Shown here in pieces: positions 36,343-45,903 of a stretch of DNA of 64,000 bases (positions are counted from its first letter, which is position 1; each line of letters starts with the position of its first letter). The notes below the pieces were generated by a model that was given only the letters and a program-made list of their open reading frames with translations, had not been told where the DNA came from and ran no database searches. Position numbers and translations under genes: made by a program. The DNA is from Sneathiella limimaris (GTDB taxonomy: Bacteria; Pseudomonadota; Alphaproteobacteria; Sneathiellales; Sneathiellaceae): NCBI RefSeq assembly GCF_012932565.1, contig NZ_JABBYJ010000001.1:248001-312000 (forward strand). Direction: 5' to 3'.

Positions 36343-38292
36343 TTATGATGCGGCTTTCATTGCCGGGAATGTTTCTGAATTCATGACTTTTACGGAGGCT
36401 TTCAGCTTACCTTTGCGGCCATCCTCAAATGTCATTTCAGATTCAATATCTGCCACCTTCACATCGCTGAACAATGCAGTAATCAAAGGCTCATAGCGTT
36501 CCGCAATAATCCGACGACGAACTTTTCGCGTTCTTGTCAATTCGCCATCATCCGCGTCCAAAGCTTTTGGTAGAACTAGGAAACGCGTAATTTGCGCGCC
36601 AGCGAGTTCGCTATCAACGGCAAGATCTCTATTTACCGTTTCGATACACTCTTTAATCTGAGCGTAAACCTCATCGCGGTTGGCCAGATCCTGATAGCTC
36701 GCATAGGAAATCCCGCGCCGCTCTGCCCAGTTTCCTACAGCTTCTAGATCAATGTTGATAAAGGCCGTAACGGTATCCCGATCAGCACCGTGACATACCG
36801 CTTCAGAAATAAACGGAAAGAACTTGAGCTTGTTTTCAATGTACTGAGGCGCGAACAACGTTCCGTCATTCAATTTGCCCACATCTTTCGCCCGGTCGAT
36901 CACCTTCAGCTGACCATCGTCGGTCATGATGCCGGCATCGCCTGTGTGAACCCAACCTTCAGCGGTTTTGGTTTCTTCGGTCGCCTCATCATTCTTGTAA
37001 TAGCCAACAAACGCGCCCGGACTCTTGTAGAGCACTTCGCCACTTGCATCATCGATCTTGATCTCACAGCCAGGCGCAGGCGGCCCTACCGTATCCGGAC
37101 GGACATCCTTATCATTTTGAATACACACATACGCACATGACTCTGTCTGACCATAAAGCTGTTTCAAATTCACGCCCAGTGAGCGATAGAATTTAAACAC
37201 CTCTGGTCCCATCGGCGCACCGGCTGTATAAGCAACTCTGATCTGACTGAAGCCAAGCGTGTTTTTCAACGGCCCGTAAATCAGCAAATTTCCGAGCGAA
37301 TAGAGAAGCCTGTCTTTAAGAGATACTGGCTTTCCTTCCATGATCTCCACGCCACACCGCTTCGCAACATCGATAAAGTAATGAAACAGCTTCTGCTTGA
37401 TAGCACTGGCATCTTCAATGCGGATCATCATCTGAGTCAGCATATTTTCGAAGATGGCGGGAGGTGCAAAATAGTAGGTTGGGCCAATTTCCCTGAGATC
37501 CGTCAGAACTGTTTCGGCATTTTCTGGGCAATTAACTGAGAACCCAGCTGTTGCCGCCTGCGAATAAGAGAACAAATGATCACCAACCCAGGCCATTGGC
37601 AGGTAGGAAAGAACCTTGTCTTTCTCTGTTAGATTTTCAAATTCAACGGATAAACGGCCAGCAGTGACCATATTGTCAAAGCTAAGCATTACACCTTTTG
37701 GACGTCCGGTGGTTCCTGAAGTGTACATCAAGGTCGCGATATCGTCAGGTTTGGCTTTATCCGATTCCTGATCATAAAACCCTGGATGCTTCGCATCATA
37801 AGCGCGCCCCAGATCCTGAACATCTGAATAAGCTTTAATAAAGTCCTGCTTATAGTGCCGCATACCGCGCGGCTCTTTATAGATGATATATTCGATTGTC
37901 GGACACTGATCCATAATGGAGAGGACTTTATCGACCTGCTCCTGATCCTCCACAACCACAACTTTGACTTCTGCGTGAGCCAAAACATACTGAATTTCGT
38001 CTGCCACCCCATCTTGGTAAAGAGGCACTGGTAGAGCACCAATCGCCTGCGTTGCAGAGAAGACCCAATATAATTGAGGCCTGTTGGAGCCGATAATCGC
38101 TACCGCATCGCCCCGCTTAACGCCAAGATCAACCAACCCAAGGCCGAGCGCCCGGGAGTTTTCATACACATCTTTCCAAGTATAGGTCTGCCAAATCCCA
38201 AACTCTTTTTCTCGATAAGCAGGCACATTTGGACGAATTTCAGCATTTCTGCGGATCAGCTTTGGAAAAGTGTCAAATTCTGTCTTTGTCAT
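36343..38292 (-). CDS. Long-chain acyl-CoA synthetase (AMP-dependent, FadD15-like)
   Basis: This 649-residue AMP-forming ligase activates a carboxylic acid with ATP and CoA. The P-loop is canonical (LMYTSGTTGRPKGVML). It is followed by YLPMAWVGDHLF, an adenine-binding YGQTESCAYV and the GWVHTGDAGIMTDDGQLKVIDR block near residue 450. A cap-like C-terminal section is long. The length matches the eukaryotic-style long-chain group. It is the first gene of the ABC importer operon, suggesting that the imported compound is an acid that is converted to its CoA ester on entry. The exact chain or ring structure cannot be told. Confidence 0.88.
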   Translation of the reverse strand: MTKTEFDTFPKLIRRNAEIRPNVPAYREKEFGIWQTYTWKDVYENSRALGLGLVDLGVKRGDAVAIIGSNRPQLYWVFSATQAIGALPVPLYQDGVADEIQYVLAHAEVKVVVVEDQEQVDKVLSIMDQCPTIEYIIYKEPRGMRHYKQDFIKAYSDVQDLGRAYDAKHPGFYDQESDKAKPDDIATLMYTSGTTGRPKGVMLSFDNMVTAGRLSVEFENLTEKDKVLSYLPMAWVGDHLFSYSQAATAGFSVNCPENAETVLTDLREIGPTYYFAPPAIFENMLTQMMIRIEDASAIKQKLFHYFIDVAKRCGVEIMEGKPVSLKDRLLYSLGNLLIYGPLKNTLGFSQIRVAYTAGAPMGPEVFKFYRSLGVNLKQLYGQTESCAYVCIQNDKDVRPDTVGPPAPGCEIKIDDASGEVLYKSPGAFVGYYKNDEATEETKTAEGWVHTGDAGIMTDDGQLKVIDRAKDVGKLNDGTLFAPQYIENKLKFFPFISEAVCHGADRDTVTAFINIDLEAVGNWAERRGISYASYQDLANRDEVYAQIKECIETVNRDLAVDSELAGAQITRFLVLPKALDADDGELTRTRKVRRRIIAERYEPLITALFSDVKVADIESEMTFEDGRKGKLKASVKVMNSETFPAMKAAS

Positions 38293-39182
38293 AGGCTCCC
38301 TGCATCCCTAACAAATTTATACTGACGCCAAAAAATTCCGGCGAAGTCATTATTTTTATTTTCGGGATAAACTGCGGCGCCTTAAACAGACCACTTCATA
38401 CAAATGGTGTTCAAGCTTCGATCACTCGAACCAACACACGTCTCTCCCTGGAACGCGACCTTGTAAACGGCCATCTTTTTATTGGGCTTCTTTTTGAGCC
38501 TTATTTCATGTGATTAATCATTTATCTCAGAAAAGGTCAAGAGAAAATACGATTTTTCTATATTATACTGAGACAATAAGTGAAAAATATTAAATATTAT
38601 AGAAAAACAAACATTTGTATTGTAAGTAAAAAATAAAATATTAAATCTTCAAATCAATAAACAAGTAACAATAGTATTTAATATCCTAAAAATTCACTTA
38701 TATTTATCTTATATATGTGACAATCAAAAATATTTATTCTAACTTTTACTTACTCTAATTAAAAAATTGAATAGATAAAATTAATTATAATACGCCAACC
38801 AAATTGTTTCTTTAATTGCTCATTATGACTACTTACTGAAATATTCTTTGTATCGCTTTTTCAGAAGAAGTTTATCCAAATCACCAGCTCAGAAATTTCA
38901 AAATCAAACCGAATCTAGAAGTTTCTCTGCTTCAAACAATGCCCCTAGTAAAAATCCAGTCAGAATACTATTCGTCCAGATTCACCATGAAGTGTGCCAG
39001 AATCCGGTCCTCTGAGGATTGATTTTAAGCAACTGATTAGGAATTAACGGCCCTTATTCCCATCTTTTTCACGTTAGCTCTTGAGTAAATTTGAAATTTA
39101 GGGCACATACGGGCCGATAAAACACCGATATCCTGACTTCTCAGGTATCTTCCCGTTCCCACACTGAGCAAGGAGCGAAGCG
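38293..39182. other. 890-bp intergenic region between fadD-like gene and acnA
   Basis: No convincing gene lies here. The left 200 bases are of mixed composition. Positions 38521-38820 are about 19% G+C by hand count and contain several nested inverted repeats. The right 300 bases return to normal composition and end in the acnA ribosome-binding site (AAGGAG, about 8 bases before the TTG start). Being between two outward-facing genes, the region must hold both promoters, but I cannot pinpoint them. Confidence 0.85.
38553..38753. repeat. Nested inverted repeats in the AT-rich block
   Basis: Four perfect inverted pairs are visible. TTTTTCTATA (38553-38562) pairs with TATAGAAAAA (38598-38607). 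ATAAGTGA (38576-38583) pairs with TCACTTAT (38694-38701). ATATTAAATA (38587-38596) pairs with TATTTAATAT (38675-38684). GTAAGTAAAA (38622-38631) pairs with TTTTACTTAC (38744-38753). The second and third pairs are nested in one hairpin frame. In sequence this AT-rich, short repeats can occur by chance, so their meaning is uncertain. Confidence 0.6.
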
Positions 39183-41876
39183 TTGACAACAACAGGTCAC
39201 GACAGTCTCAAAATTCGTCGCACTCTAGAAATCGACGGAAAGAAATACGATTACTATAGCATCCCAGCAGCTGAGGAAGCCGGATTGGGAGATGTCTCCC
39301 GTCTACCATTCTCCTTGAAAGTTTTGCTTGAAAACCTGCTGCGCCATGAAGATGGCCGGACAGTGACATCTGATGACGTCGCTGCCCTCGCTGGCTGGTT
39401 GAAAGCCAGAAAAGCGGACCGGGAAATTGCCTATCGCCCTGCACGTGTTTTGATGCAGGACTTCACAGGTGTTCCAGCCGTAGTAGACCTCGCAGCCATG
39501 CGCGATGCGATGGTCAACCTTGGTGGCGATCCAGAGAAAATCAATCCACTCGCCCAGTGCGATCTTGTTATCGACCACTCCGTAATGGTGGACAAAGCGG
39601 GTACACCTTCCGCATTTAAAGAAAACGTAGATTTGGAGATGGAACGTAACGGCGAACGTTACGCGTTCCTTCGCTGGGGTCAAAAAGCGTTTGATAACTT
39701 CCGGGTTGTCCCTCCTGGAACAGGTATCTGTCACCAGGTGAACCTTGAATACCTAGCCCAAACCATCTGGACAACCAAAGACCAAAACGGTGTTGAGGTT
39801 GCATATCCTGATACACTTGTTGGTACAGACAGCCACACCACAATGGTGAACGGTATGGCCGTTCTTGGCTGGGGTGTAGGTGGTATTGAGGCTGAAGCAG
39901 TTATGCTGGGTCAGCCAATTTCCATGCTGCTGCCTGAAGTTGTAGGCTTTCAATTGGACGGCAAGCTGAAAGAAGGCACAACACCAACTGATTTGGTATT
40001 GACTGTTACCCAGATGCTCCGTGCTGAAGGTGTGGTTGGTAAATTCGTTGAATTCTATGGTCCTGGCCTTGACGAACTGTCTTTGGCGGATCGGGCAACA
40101 ATTTCCAACATGGCTCCTGAATATGGCGCAACATGTGGTTTCTTCCCGATTGATCAGGAAACAATCGAATTCCTTAACTTCACAGCTCGTGATCCAGAAC
40201 GTGTGAAACTCGTTGAAGCTTATGCAAAAGCTCAAGGCATGTGGCGCGATTCAAACACTCCAGACCCTGAGTTCACAACAACTCTGTCTTTGGATGTGTC
40301 AACTGTCGAGCCAAGTCTGGCGGGTCCAAAGCGGCCGCAGGATCGGGTTTTGCTGTCACAGGCAACATCTGAGTTTGCCGAAGCTCTGCCAACACTGGCA
40401 GGCAATAGTGACGGTATTGAAAAGAAAGTTGCTGTTAAAGGTACTGACTACAGCATCGGTAGTGGTGATGTTATTATTGCAGCAATCACTTCCTGTACAA
40501 ACACATCCAACCCAAGTGTTATGCTGGCTGCGGGCCTCGTTGCCCGGAACGCAATCGCCAAAGGCCTGAAAGTCAAACCTTGGGTGAAGACTTCCTTGGC
40601 ACCTGGCTCTAAAGTGGTGACCGATTATCTTGTAAAAGCTGGTCTTCAGGATGATTTGGACGCACTTGGCTTTAACTTGGTTGGTTACGGCTGTACAACT
40701 TGTATCGGTAACTCCGGTCCTGTTGCTGAACCTATCGCAGATGCAATTGCAGAAGGCGACCTTGTGGCCTGTTCTGTTCTTTCTGGTAATCGGAACTTTG
40801 AAGGACGTGTTAGCCCGCAGGCAAAAGCCAACTATCTGGCGTCACCTCCACTAGTTGTTGCATACGCGATCGCTGGCTCCATGAACATCGACATCACGAA
40901 AGATGCGATTGGTGAAGATCAGGATGGAAATCCTGTGTACCTGAAGGACATCTGGCCAACAAACCAGGAGATCAAAGACACAGTTCGTTCCTCTTTGACC
41001 CGTGATATGTTTGTAACTCAGTATGCGGACGTTTTCGCTGGCGATCAGGCTTGGCAAGGCATTAAGACAGCCGAAGGTCAGACATATACATGGGATGCAA
41101 CATCCACATATGTTCAGCACCCTCCATATTTTGAGGGAATGAAGAAAGAAGCAGGCGGGTTCAGCGATATTGAAGACGCTCGCATCCTGGCTCTTCTTGC
41201 TGACTCTGTGACAACAGATCACATCTCTCCAGCAGGCGCCATTAAAGCGGACAGCCCAGCTGGCGAATACCTGAACGATCATCAGGTTCCAGTTAAGGAT
41301 TACAACTCCTACGGATCTCGTCGTGGTAACCACGAAGTGATGATGCGTGGTACTTTTGCCAACATTCGCTTGCGGAATGAAGTTGCTCCTGGAACCGAAG
41401 GTGGTGTTACCAAACACATGCCAGATGGTACCCAGCAGTGGATTTACGACGCTTCAATGCAATACCAGAAAGATGGTGTTCCATTGGTTGTATTCGCTGG
41501 TAAGGAATATGGTACTGGTTCAAGCCGTGACTGGGCAGCGAAAGGAACACGTCTGCTGGGCGTGAAAGCCGTCGTTGCTGAAAGCTTCGAGCGTATCCAC
41601 CGTTCCAACCTCGTTGGAATGGGCATCCTGCCGCTTCAGTTCCCTGAAGGCGTAACCCGTAAAACTCTGGGTCTGGATGGCACCGAAACTGTCAGCATCA
41701 CAGGAATCAAAGATGGCATCACACCACGGATGACAATTCCATGCACCATCACACGCGCTGATGGCAGCTCTGAAGTTGTCAACCTGCTCTGCCGGATCGA
41801 TACTCTTGATGAAGTGGAATACTACCGCCATGAAGGTATTCTGCAGTACGTATTGAGAAAACTAGCTGCCTCCTAA
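39183..41876 (+). CDS. acnA: Aconitate hydratase A
   Basis: This 897-residue TCA-cycle enzyme isomerises citrate and isocitrate. It starts with TTG, preceded by AAGGAG. The 4Fe-4S cysteines are seen in [13 protein letters not shown] and [13 protein letters not shown], and the [21 protein letters not shown] block is intact. The C-terminal swivel domain has [16 protein letters not shown]. The length and motifs fit the AcnA/IRP1 type. It is followed by a strong terminator. Upstream lies the long AT-rich region, which may carry its regulation. Confidence 0.97.
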   Translation: MTTTGHDSLKIRRTLEIDGKKYDYYSIPAAEEAGLGDVSRLPFSLKVLLENLLRHEDGRTVTSDDVAALAGWLKARKADREIAYRPARVLMQDFTGVPAVVDLAAMRDAMVNLGGDPEKINPLAQCDLVIDHSVMVDKAGTPSAFKENVDLEMERNGERYAFLRWGQKAFDNFRVVPPGTGICHQVNLEYLAQTIWTTKDQNGVEVAYPDTLVGTDSHTTMVNGMAVLGWGVGGIEAEAVMLGQPISMLLPEVVGFQLDGKLKEGTTPTDLVLTVTQMLRAEGVVGKFVEFYGPGLDELSLADRATISNMAPEYGATCGFFPIDQETIEFLNFTARDPERVKLVEAYAKAQGMWRDSNTPDPEFTTTLSLDVSTVEPSLAGPKRPQDRVLLSQATSEFAEALPTLAGNSDGIEKKVAVKGTDYSIGSGDVIIAAITSCTNTSNPSVMLAAGLVARNAIAKGLKVKPWVKTSLAPGSKVVTDYLVKAGLQDDLDALGFNLVGYGCTTCIGNSGPVAEPIADAIAEGDLVACSVLSGNRNFEGRVSPQAKANYLASPPLVVAYAIAGSMNIDITKDAIGEDQDGNPVYLKDIWPTNQEIKDTVRSSLTRDMFVTQYADVFAGDQAWQGIKTAEGQTYTWDATSTYVQHPPYFEGMKKEAGGFSDIEDARILALLADSVTTDHISPAGAIKADSPAGEYLNDHQVPVKDYNSYGSRRGNHEVMMRGTFANIRLRNEVAPGTEGGVTKHMPDGTQQWIYDASMQYQKDGVPLVVFAGKEYGTGSSRDWAAKGTRLLGVKAVVAESFERIHRSNLVGMGILPLQFPEGVTRKTLGLDGTETVSITGIKDGITPRMTIPCTITRADGSSEVVNLLCRIDTLDEVEYYRHEGILQYVLRKLAAS

Positions 41877-41902
41877 CTGGCAGACTTCCAGATCAAAAAG
41901 GA

Positions 41903-41932
41903 AACGGCGATCTTCGGATCGCCGTTTTTTTT
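41903..41932 (+). terminator. Intrinsic terminator of acnA
   Basis: ACGGCGATC and GATCGCCGT form a 9-bp perfect stem closed by a UUCG tetraloop, followed by eight T. It lies 27 bases after the acnA stop. Confidence 0.95.
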
Positions 41933-41985
41933 GTTCACCGAAGCTTGAATTGCGTGTGAACAACAAGATCGATACCTTAAGATGC

Positions 41986-42711
41986 ATGAAATCTCTTACA
42001 CATATAATCACAACTCTTAGCCTTAGTTTTCTTGCCTTTTCGGCAGAGGCAACTGAAGTACGTCAAATGGACACAGTTGTAGAGCTTTACACTTCACAAG
42101 GCTGCTCCTCCTGCCCGCCTGCGGATGCACTGATGGGAGATATCGTTAATACAGCGAACAAGACCAATGTCCTGGGCTTATCGTTTGCTGTGACCTACTG
42201 GGATTACATTGGCTGGAAGGATACATTTGGCTCTCCTCAAAACGATTTACGCCAAACCCAGTATAAAGAGCGACTTCGGACGAGCTACGTCTATACACCG
42301 CAAATGATTGTTGGAGGCAAGGATCATTTTGTTGGCTCCAGCTCAGACCAACTCTCCCATAATCTTGCTGTGTATAAAGGTCACGCTCGTCAACTTCCCT
42401 TGAAATGGAAACTGCAAGACGATGTATTGGAGATTGCCCTTCCCAGCTGGCAAACACCGTCAATCATATGGCAAACCGACCTCAACCATGCAGAAAAAGT
42501 CAGTATCGGGCGCGGCGAAAACACAGGTCGTAAAATCACATATCATAATGTAGTTCGAAAACTGGACAGTCTGGCAAACTGGGACGGGAAACCCAAAACC
42601 CTAAAGCTTTCACTCAAATCTCTTCGTGAGAAGGGCCGGGACAGCTGTGCAATTCTCGTTCAGGAAAATGGATACGGCTCCATTGTTGCCGCTCTCTTCA
42701 TCCAACTCTAA
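41986..42711 (+). CDS. Secreted DUF1223 thioredoxin-like protein
   Basis: This DUF1223 protein is 241 residues from ATG. An upstream TTG would add 12 residues before the signal peptide. It has a cleavable signal (MKSLTHIITTLSLSFLAFSA, then EA) and a thioredoxin-like fold with TSQGCSSCPPADAL, where the CSSC pair is the likely redox site. The conserved VTYWDYIGWKD and YTPQMIVGGKDHFVGS blocks follow. Next to acnA is a common place for this gene in alphaproteobacteria, but its role is not known. Confidence 0.88.
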   Translation: MKSLTHIITTLSLSFLAFSAEATEVRQMDTVVELYTSQGCSSCPPADALMGDIVNTANKTNVLGLSFAVTYWDYIGWKDTFGSPQNDLRQTQYKERLRTSYVYTPQMIVGGKDHFVGSSSDQLSHNLAVYKGHARQLPLKWKLQDDVLEIALPSWQTPSIIWQTDLNHAEKVSIGRGENTGRKITYHNVVRKLDSLANWDGKPKTLKLSLKSLREKGRDSCAILVQENGYGSIVAALFIQL

Positions 42712-42807
42712 ACCCGATCAATTCCGCTTCAAAATTTTCTGGTTGCTTGCCACTTAAACAGGGCTCAAGCTATAAAGACGCACAGAAAATAAAAAGGAAA
42801 AAGCGGA

Positions 42808-43632
42808 ATGCCCAAGGAAACAGCTCCCCTTCTACCAGCAGCAACAGTTCTTCTGGTTCGAGATTGTCAAAAGCCTTCAGATAAACTTGAAGTCTTCATG
42901 GTGGTGAGACATCATCAAATCGACTTTGCCTCAGGCGCATTGGTCTTTCCTGGAGGTAAAGTCGACAAAGCAGACTTAAAAGAAGAACTGCGGGATCATT
43001 TGCCGAGTACACAGGATCTCGATGACCCACTACTGTCTTTCAAAATCGCATCTATTCGGGAAGCCTTTGAAGAATGCCACGTGCTTTTGGCCCGTGACCG
43101 GACAACTGGGAAAATGATCGCTCCCGCAAAGGTTGAGGCGCTGACCGAAAAGTATCGGAAAGACATGCAGGCGGGTGATATTGACATTCTTAAGATGGCG
43201 GACGCAGAAGATTTGGAACTGGCAACAGACCTATTGGCTCACTACTCTCATTGGGTAACGCCGACCTTCATGCCTAAACGATTTGATACGCATTTCTTCA
43301 TTGCGGAGGCACCAGAGGAACAACTTGCCTTTCATGACGGTGAAGAATCCGTCGACAGTGTGTGGGTTGGACCCAACGAAGCTATGGACGGCGCCAAGGC
43401 GGGAAAATATACAATCATCTTTCCGACACTAATGAATATTGAATATCTGACACGATATAGCTCTGCTGGCGAAGCAATTGAAGGTTCCAATTCGACCAAA
43501 ACTGTCACTGTGCTTCCTGAGCTGGAAATCACAGCAGAAGGGAAGTTCCTAAACATCCCAGCTGAAGCCGATTACAGCCTGACGCGTCGTCCAATTGATC
43601 CAATGATGGACCCAGATCGGAAAAAAGCCTGA
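42808..43632 (+). CDS. NUDIX hydrolase, NUDT19-like
   Basis: This 274-residue NUDIX-fold protein resembles the NUDT19 group, whose characterised members hydrolyse coenzyme A species. It has SGALVFPGGKVDKADL near residue 45. After an insertion come IASIREAFEECHVLLARD, in which the NUDIX box G is replaced by H. The later FDTHFFIAEAPEEQ matches the group's metal-site flank. The long insert between the two halves of the NUDIX box is normal for this group. It follows the DUF1223 gene by 96 bases. Confidence 0.82.
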   Translation: MPKETAPLLPAATVLLVRDCQKPSDKLEVFMVVRHHQIDFASGALVFPGGKVDKADLKEELRDHLPSTQDLDDPLLSFKIASIREAFEECHVLLARDRTTGKMIAPAKVEALTEKYRKDMQAGDIDILKMADAEDLELATDLLAHYSHWVTPTFMPKRFDTHFFIAEAPEEQLAFHDGEESVDSVWVGPNEAMDGAKAGKYTIIFPTLMNIEYLTRYSSAGEAIEGSNSTKTVTVLPELEITAEGKFLNIPAEADYSLTRRPIDPMMDPDRKKA

Positions 43633-43646
43633 TTACTGCTTATGTA

Positions 43647-43670
43647 GGAGCCCGTTATGTAACGGGCTCC
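43647..43670. other. Perfect hairpin at the convergent gene ends
   Basis: GGAGCCCGTTA and TAACGGGCTCC form an 11-bp perfect stem with a two-base loop at the junction of the NUDIX gene (plus) and the acyl-CoA-dehydrogenase-like gene (minus). The stop codon of the latter is inside the stem. No T-run follows on either strand, so it may be a two-way terminator without a U-tract or an mRNA end stabiliser. Confidence 0.55.
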
Positions 43671-44773
43671 TGACCGAGCTGAATGCGACCACAGAAGAGA
43701 TATTGTTGATCCTCAGGAAGAGGATGGAATTGAGCCGCATGAGCATCTCTCAATAGCTTCTCCAATCCAAACTTTCTTACGAAACCTGCACCCCCAGTAA
43801 TTTTTAAAGCCTGCTCAACTGTCTCAACCACCGCTTCAGCGACAAGTGTTTTGTGACACAGCATGTTACTTGCAACAGCCAGCTCTGCTGAAAACTCAAG
43901 ATCATTGGCCAGCCGGACCATACTCTCAAGACCAATCTGTGCCTTGGTCAATTGAGTCCTCAGTCGACCCACCTGCATGGCTTTTAAATCGCTGGTGTCT
44001 CCCTTTTGCGCAAACGCAATCGCCATCTCGGCCGCTTTTTCGGCAACCCCGACATATGCAGCCATAATAAGCGGCAGAGCGACGACCAAAATGACATTAA
44101 ATGCGGCATGGTAACCAGCTCTCGCCCGGATCAGTGCCACTGCCTCATCCGGGACAAAAACTGATCTGAGTTGGATGGTTTGGGAACCTGTTTCCCGCAT
44201 CCCATGACTATCCCAATCGCCCAGCAAGTTGACCCCTTCGGCAGAAAGGCTAACTGGAAAATGAAGAACTTGCCATCCTTCCTCAGGATGCTCGTAAGGT
44301 GCAGATGTTATCATTGCTGCTGCAGCAGGGGAGCCGCTTGCAAATGGCTTGATAGCACTGACCTTATAACCACCGTCGACCCGCTCAACGGAACCTGTTG
44401 AATCAAGCCAGTCCTTAGCCCCCGTGCTCACAAGCACAACTTCCTTTTGACCGACAAGCTCCAACACTTTTTTTCCAGGCTTTCCATGCGCGTCATTATA
44501 TTTAGCGGCTGAGACTAGATGTTGATGCATTGAAAGAGCAAGTGCCGTCGAAGGACTATAGTGGGCGAGACGGCGAATAAACGAAACCATCTGAGAATGT
44601 GAGATTTCGGATCCACCGTACACCTTGGGAACCTGAGCAGAGAAAACTCGATTGGTTTTTAAGATCTCATAATTCTCGAATACAAAGCTCCCACTTTGGT
44701 CCCGCTCAACAGTCCCCTCCCCCCAACGACTTGCGTATGTATCGACCAGCCTATCTAAATTCAGAGTGTCCAT
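43655..44773 (-). CDS. Acyl-CoA dehydrogenase-family flavoprotein (monooxygenase-like subgroup possible)
   Basis: This 372-residue protein starts at MDTLNLDRLVDTY, preceded by GGAGAGAG. A longer frame adds 19 residues upstream. It has the three-domain acyl-CoA dehydrogenase fold, including LALSMHQHLVSAAKY, the FAD-region VSTGAKDWLDSTGSV, and KITGGAGFVRKFGLEKLLRD near the C-terminus. The end reads HAAQFHPLPEDQQYLFCGRI. It lacks the classical EGT segment that normally follows RD, so it resembles the DszC/SfnB-like monooxygenase side of the superfamily. It is divergent from an HxlR regulator that probably controls it. Confidence 0.8.
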   Translation of the reverse strand: MDTLNLDRLVDTYASRWGEGTVERDQSGSFVFENYEILKTNRVFSAQVPKVYGGSEISHSQMVSFIRRLAHYSPSTALALSMHQHLVSAAKYNDAHGKPGKKVLELVGQKEVVLVSTGAKDWLDSTGSVERVDGGYKVSAIKPFASGSPAAAAMITSAPYEHPEEGWQVLHFPVSLSAEGVNLLGDWDSHGMRETGSQTIQLRSVFVPDEAVALIRARAGYHAAFNVILVVALPLIMAAYVGVAEKAAEMAIAFAQKGDTSDLKAMQVGRLRTQLTKAQIGLESMVRLANDLEFSAELAVASNMLCHKTLVAEAVVETVEQALKITGGAGFVRKFGLEKLLRDAHAAQFHPLPEDQQYLFCGRIQLGQEPVT

Positions 44774-44879
44774 CAGCTCTCTCCTTTTCCTGTAGGCCAG
44801 ACTTTCCACTAACGAAAACGAACTTTCCACTTCAATATTTGAAGTTGCTAAAGCTCTTTTCTTTTCCTAACGTTGAAGC

Positions 44880-45563
44880 ATGGGAAACACGAAAAGCTAT
44901 GGTCAGTACTGTCCTATCGCAATTACAGCTGAAATTATCTGTCAGCGATGGACAGTGCTTGTTTTGAGAGCCTTTTTCCTTGGAGCCACCCGCTTTTCAG
45001 AGATTCAGAAAAGTGCTCCGCTCATGTCCTCGGCTCTTCTAACACAGAGACTTAGGGAACTGGAGACGGCGGGCATTATCCGAAAACAAAAAATGTCGGG
45101 CAGCAATTCCTATCAGTTAACTCCGTCCGGGGAGGCATTATTTCCCATACTTGACCAAATGGGGAGTTGGTCCCAGACATGGCTTAGACGAGAAATCACT
45201 AACGAGGAAAATCTGGATCCAGATGTTTTAATGTGGGAATTGCGCCGGGCAAACTTAGATTGCGAGGACATCTCTAGACGCCGGCGCGTGGCACATTTTA
45301 TGCTCACAGGAACCACACCGACCAAACGAAACTACTGGTTAGTTTTTGAGCCAGAGGATACGGACATCTGTACTAAAGATCCAGGACATGAAGTTGATAT
45401 CTGGATTTCGGCACATATTAAAACCCTAGTTGAAATTTGGTTAGGTCATCGAACAATTGCGAAAGCTGTCGATGACGATCTTCTGATCCTTGAAGGAAAT
45501 CAGTCGGAAATCAATCATTTCCACAACTGGTTTTCCTTAAGTCATTTCGCAAGCAAGGCATAA
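44880..45563 (+). CDS. HxlR-family transcriptional regulator
   Basis: This 227-residue protein begins with a winged-helix HxlR domain: CPIAITAEIICQRWTVLVLR with Cys near residue 11, then FSEIQKSAPLMSSALLTQRL and the wing LTPSGEALFPIL. A longer C-terminal section (about 120 residues) follows that may bind a ligand; I do not recognise it. HxlR proteins often sense aldehydes or redox stress through the N-terminal cysteine. It is divergently arranged with the acyl-CoA-dehydrogenase-like gene across about 106 bases. Confidence 0.88.
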   Translation: MGNTKSYGQYCPIAITAEIICQRWTVLVLRAFFLGATRFSEIQKSAPLMSSALLTQRLRELETAGIIRKQKMSGSNSYQLTPSGEALFPILDQMGSWSQTWLRREITNEENLDPDVLMWELRRANLDCEDISRRRRVAHFMLTGTTPTKRNYWLVFEPEDTDICTKDPGHEVDIWISAHIKTLVEIWLGHRTIAKAVDDDLLILEGNQSEINHFHNWFSLSHFASKA

Positions 45564-45579
45564 CATTCCACTCTTTACT

Positions 45580-45903
45580 TCAAAGCAACGCCAGTACAGC
45601 TGCCACACCTTTAATCAGACTCTCCACCGTTTTCCCTGTTTCTTGGGCAGATCTGGACCATTCATCTAATTTCTCAAAGGTTTCTCTGCTTTCTTCCAAC
45701 TCAGATTTCACCTCTTTAAAGTGGGCCGTTCTTTGCATTATTGGAGATGCATTTAGGAATTGCAACTGCCCGTAAACGAGCTGTCGTGCAGTCAGGAGTT
45801 CGATTTGCATAGCCCTCGGCAACGCACTCAAATCCTGATGATCCAGAAGCTTCAGTGCATAATGCAGTTTTTCATAAGATGTCATGTCATTCAGTGGCAT
45901 CAT
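45580..45903 (-). CDS. Small hypothetical protein paired with lipoprotein
   Basis: This 107-residue protein has no match that I know. It is mostly helical and charged, with a Gly/Ala/Leu-rich hydrophobic C-terminus (SLIKGVAAVLALL). The start has AAGGAG four bases upstream, inside the end of the preceding lipoprotein gene. The two frames overlap by 17 bases, which suggests translational coupling and a shared role. It is convergent with the HxlR gene. Confidence 0.62.
   Translation of the reverse strand: MMPLNDMTSYEKLHYALKLLDHQDLSALPRAMQIELLTARQLVYGQLQFLNASPIMQRTAHFKEVKSELEESRETFEKLDEWSRSAQETGKTVESLIKGVAAVLALL

Noticed and set aside
38521-38880. Idea that the AT-rich block is the chromosomal replication origin
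   Set aside because: Only one DnaA-box-like site was found, and no dnaA, parAB, hemE or gidA-type genes flank it. It stays a finding only as an AT-rich region.
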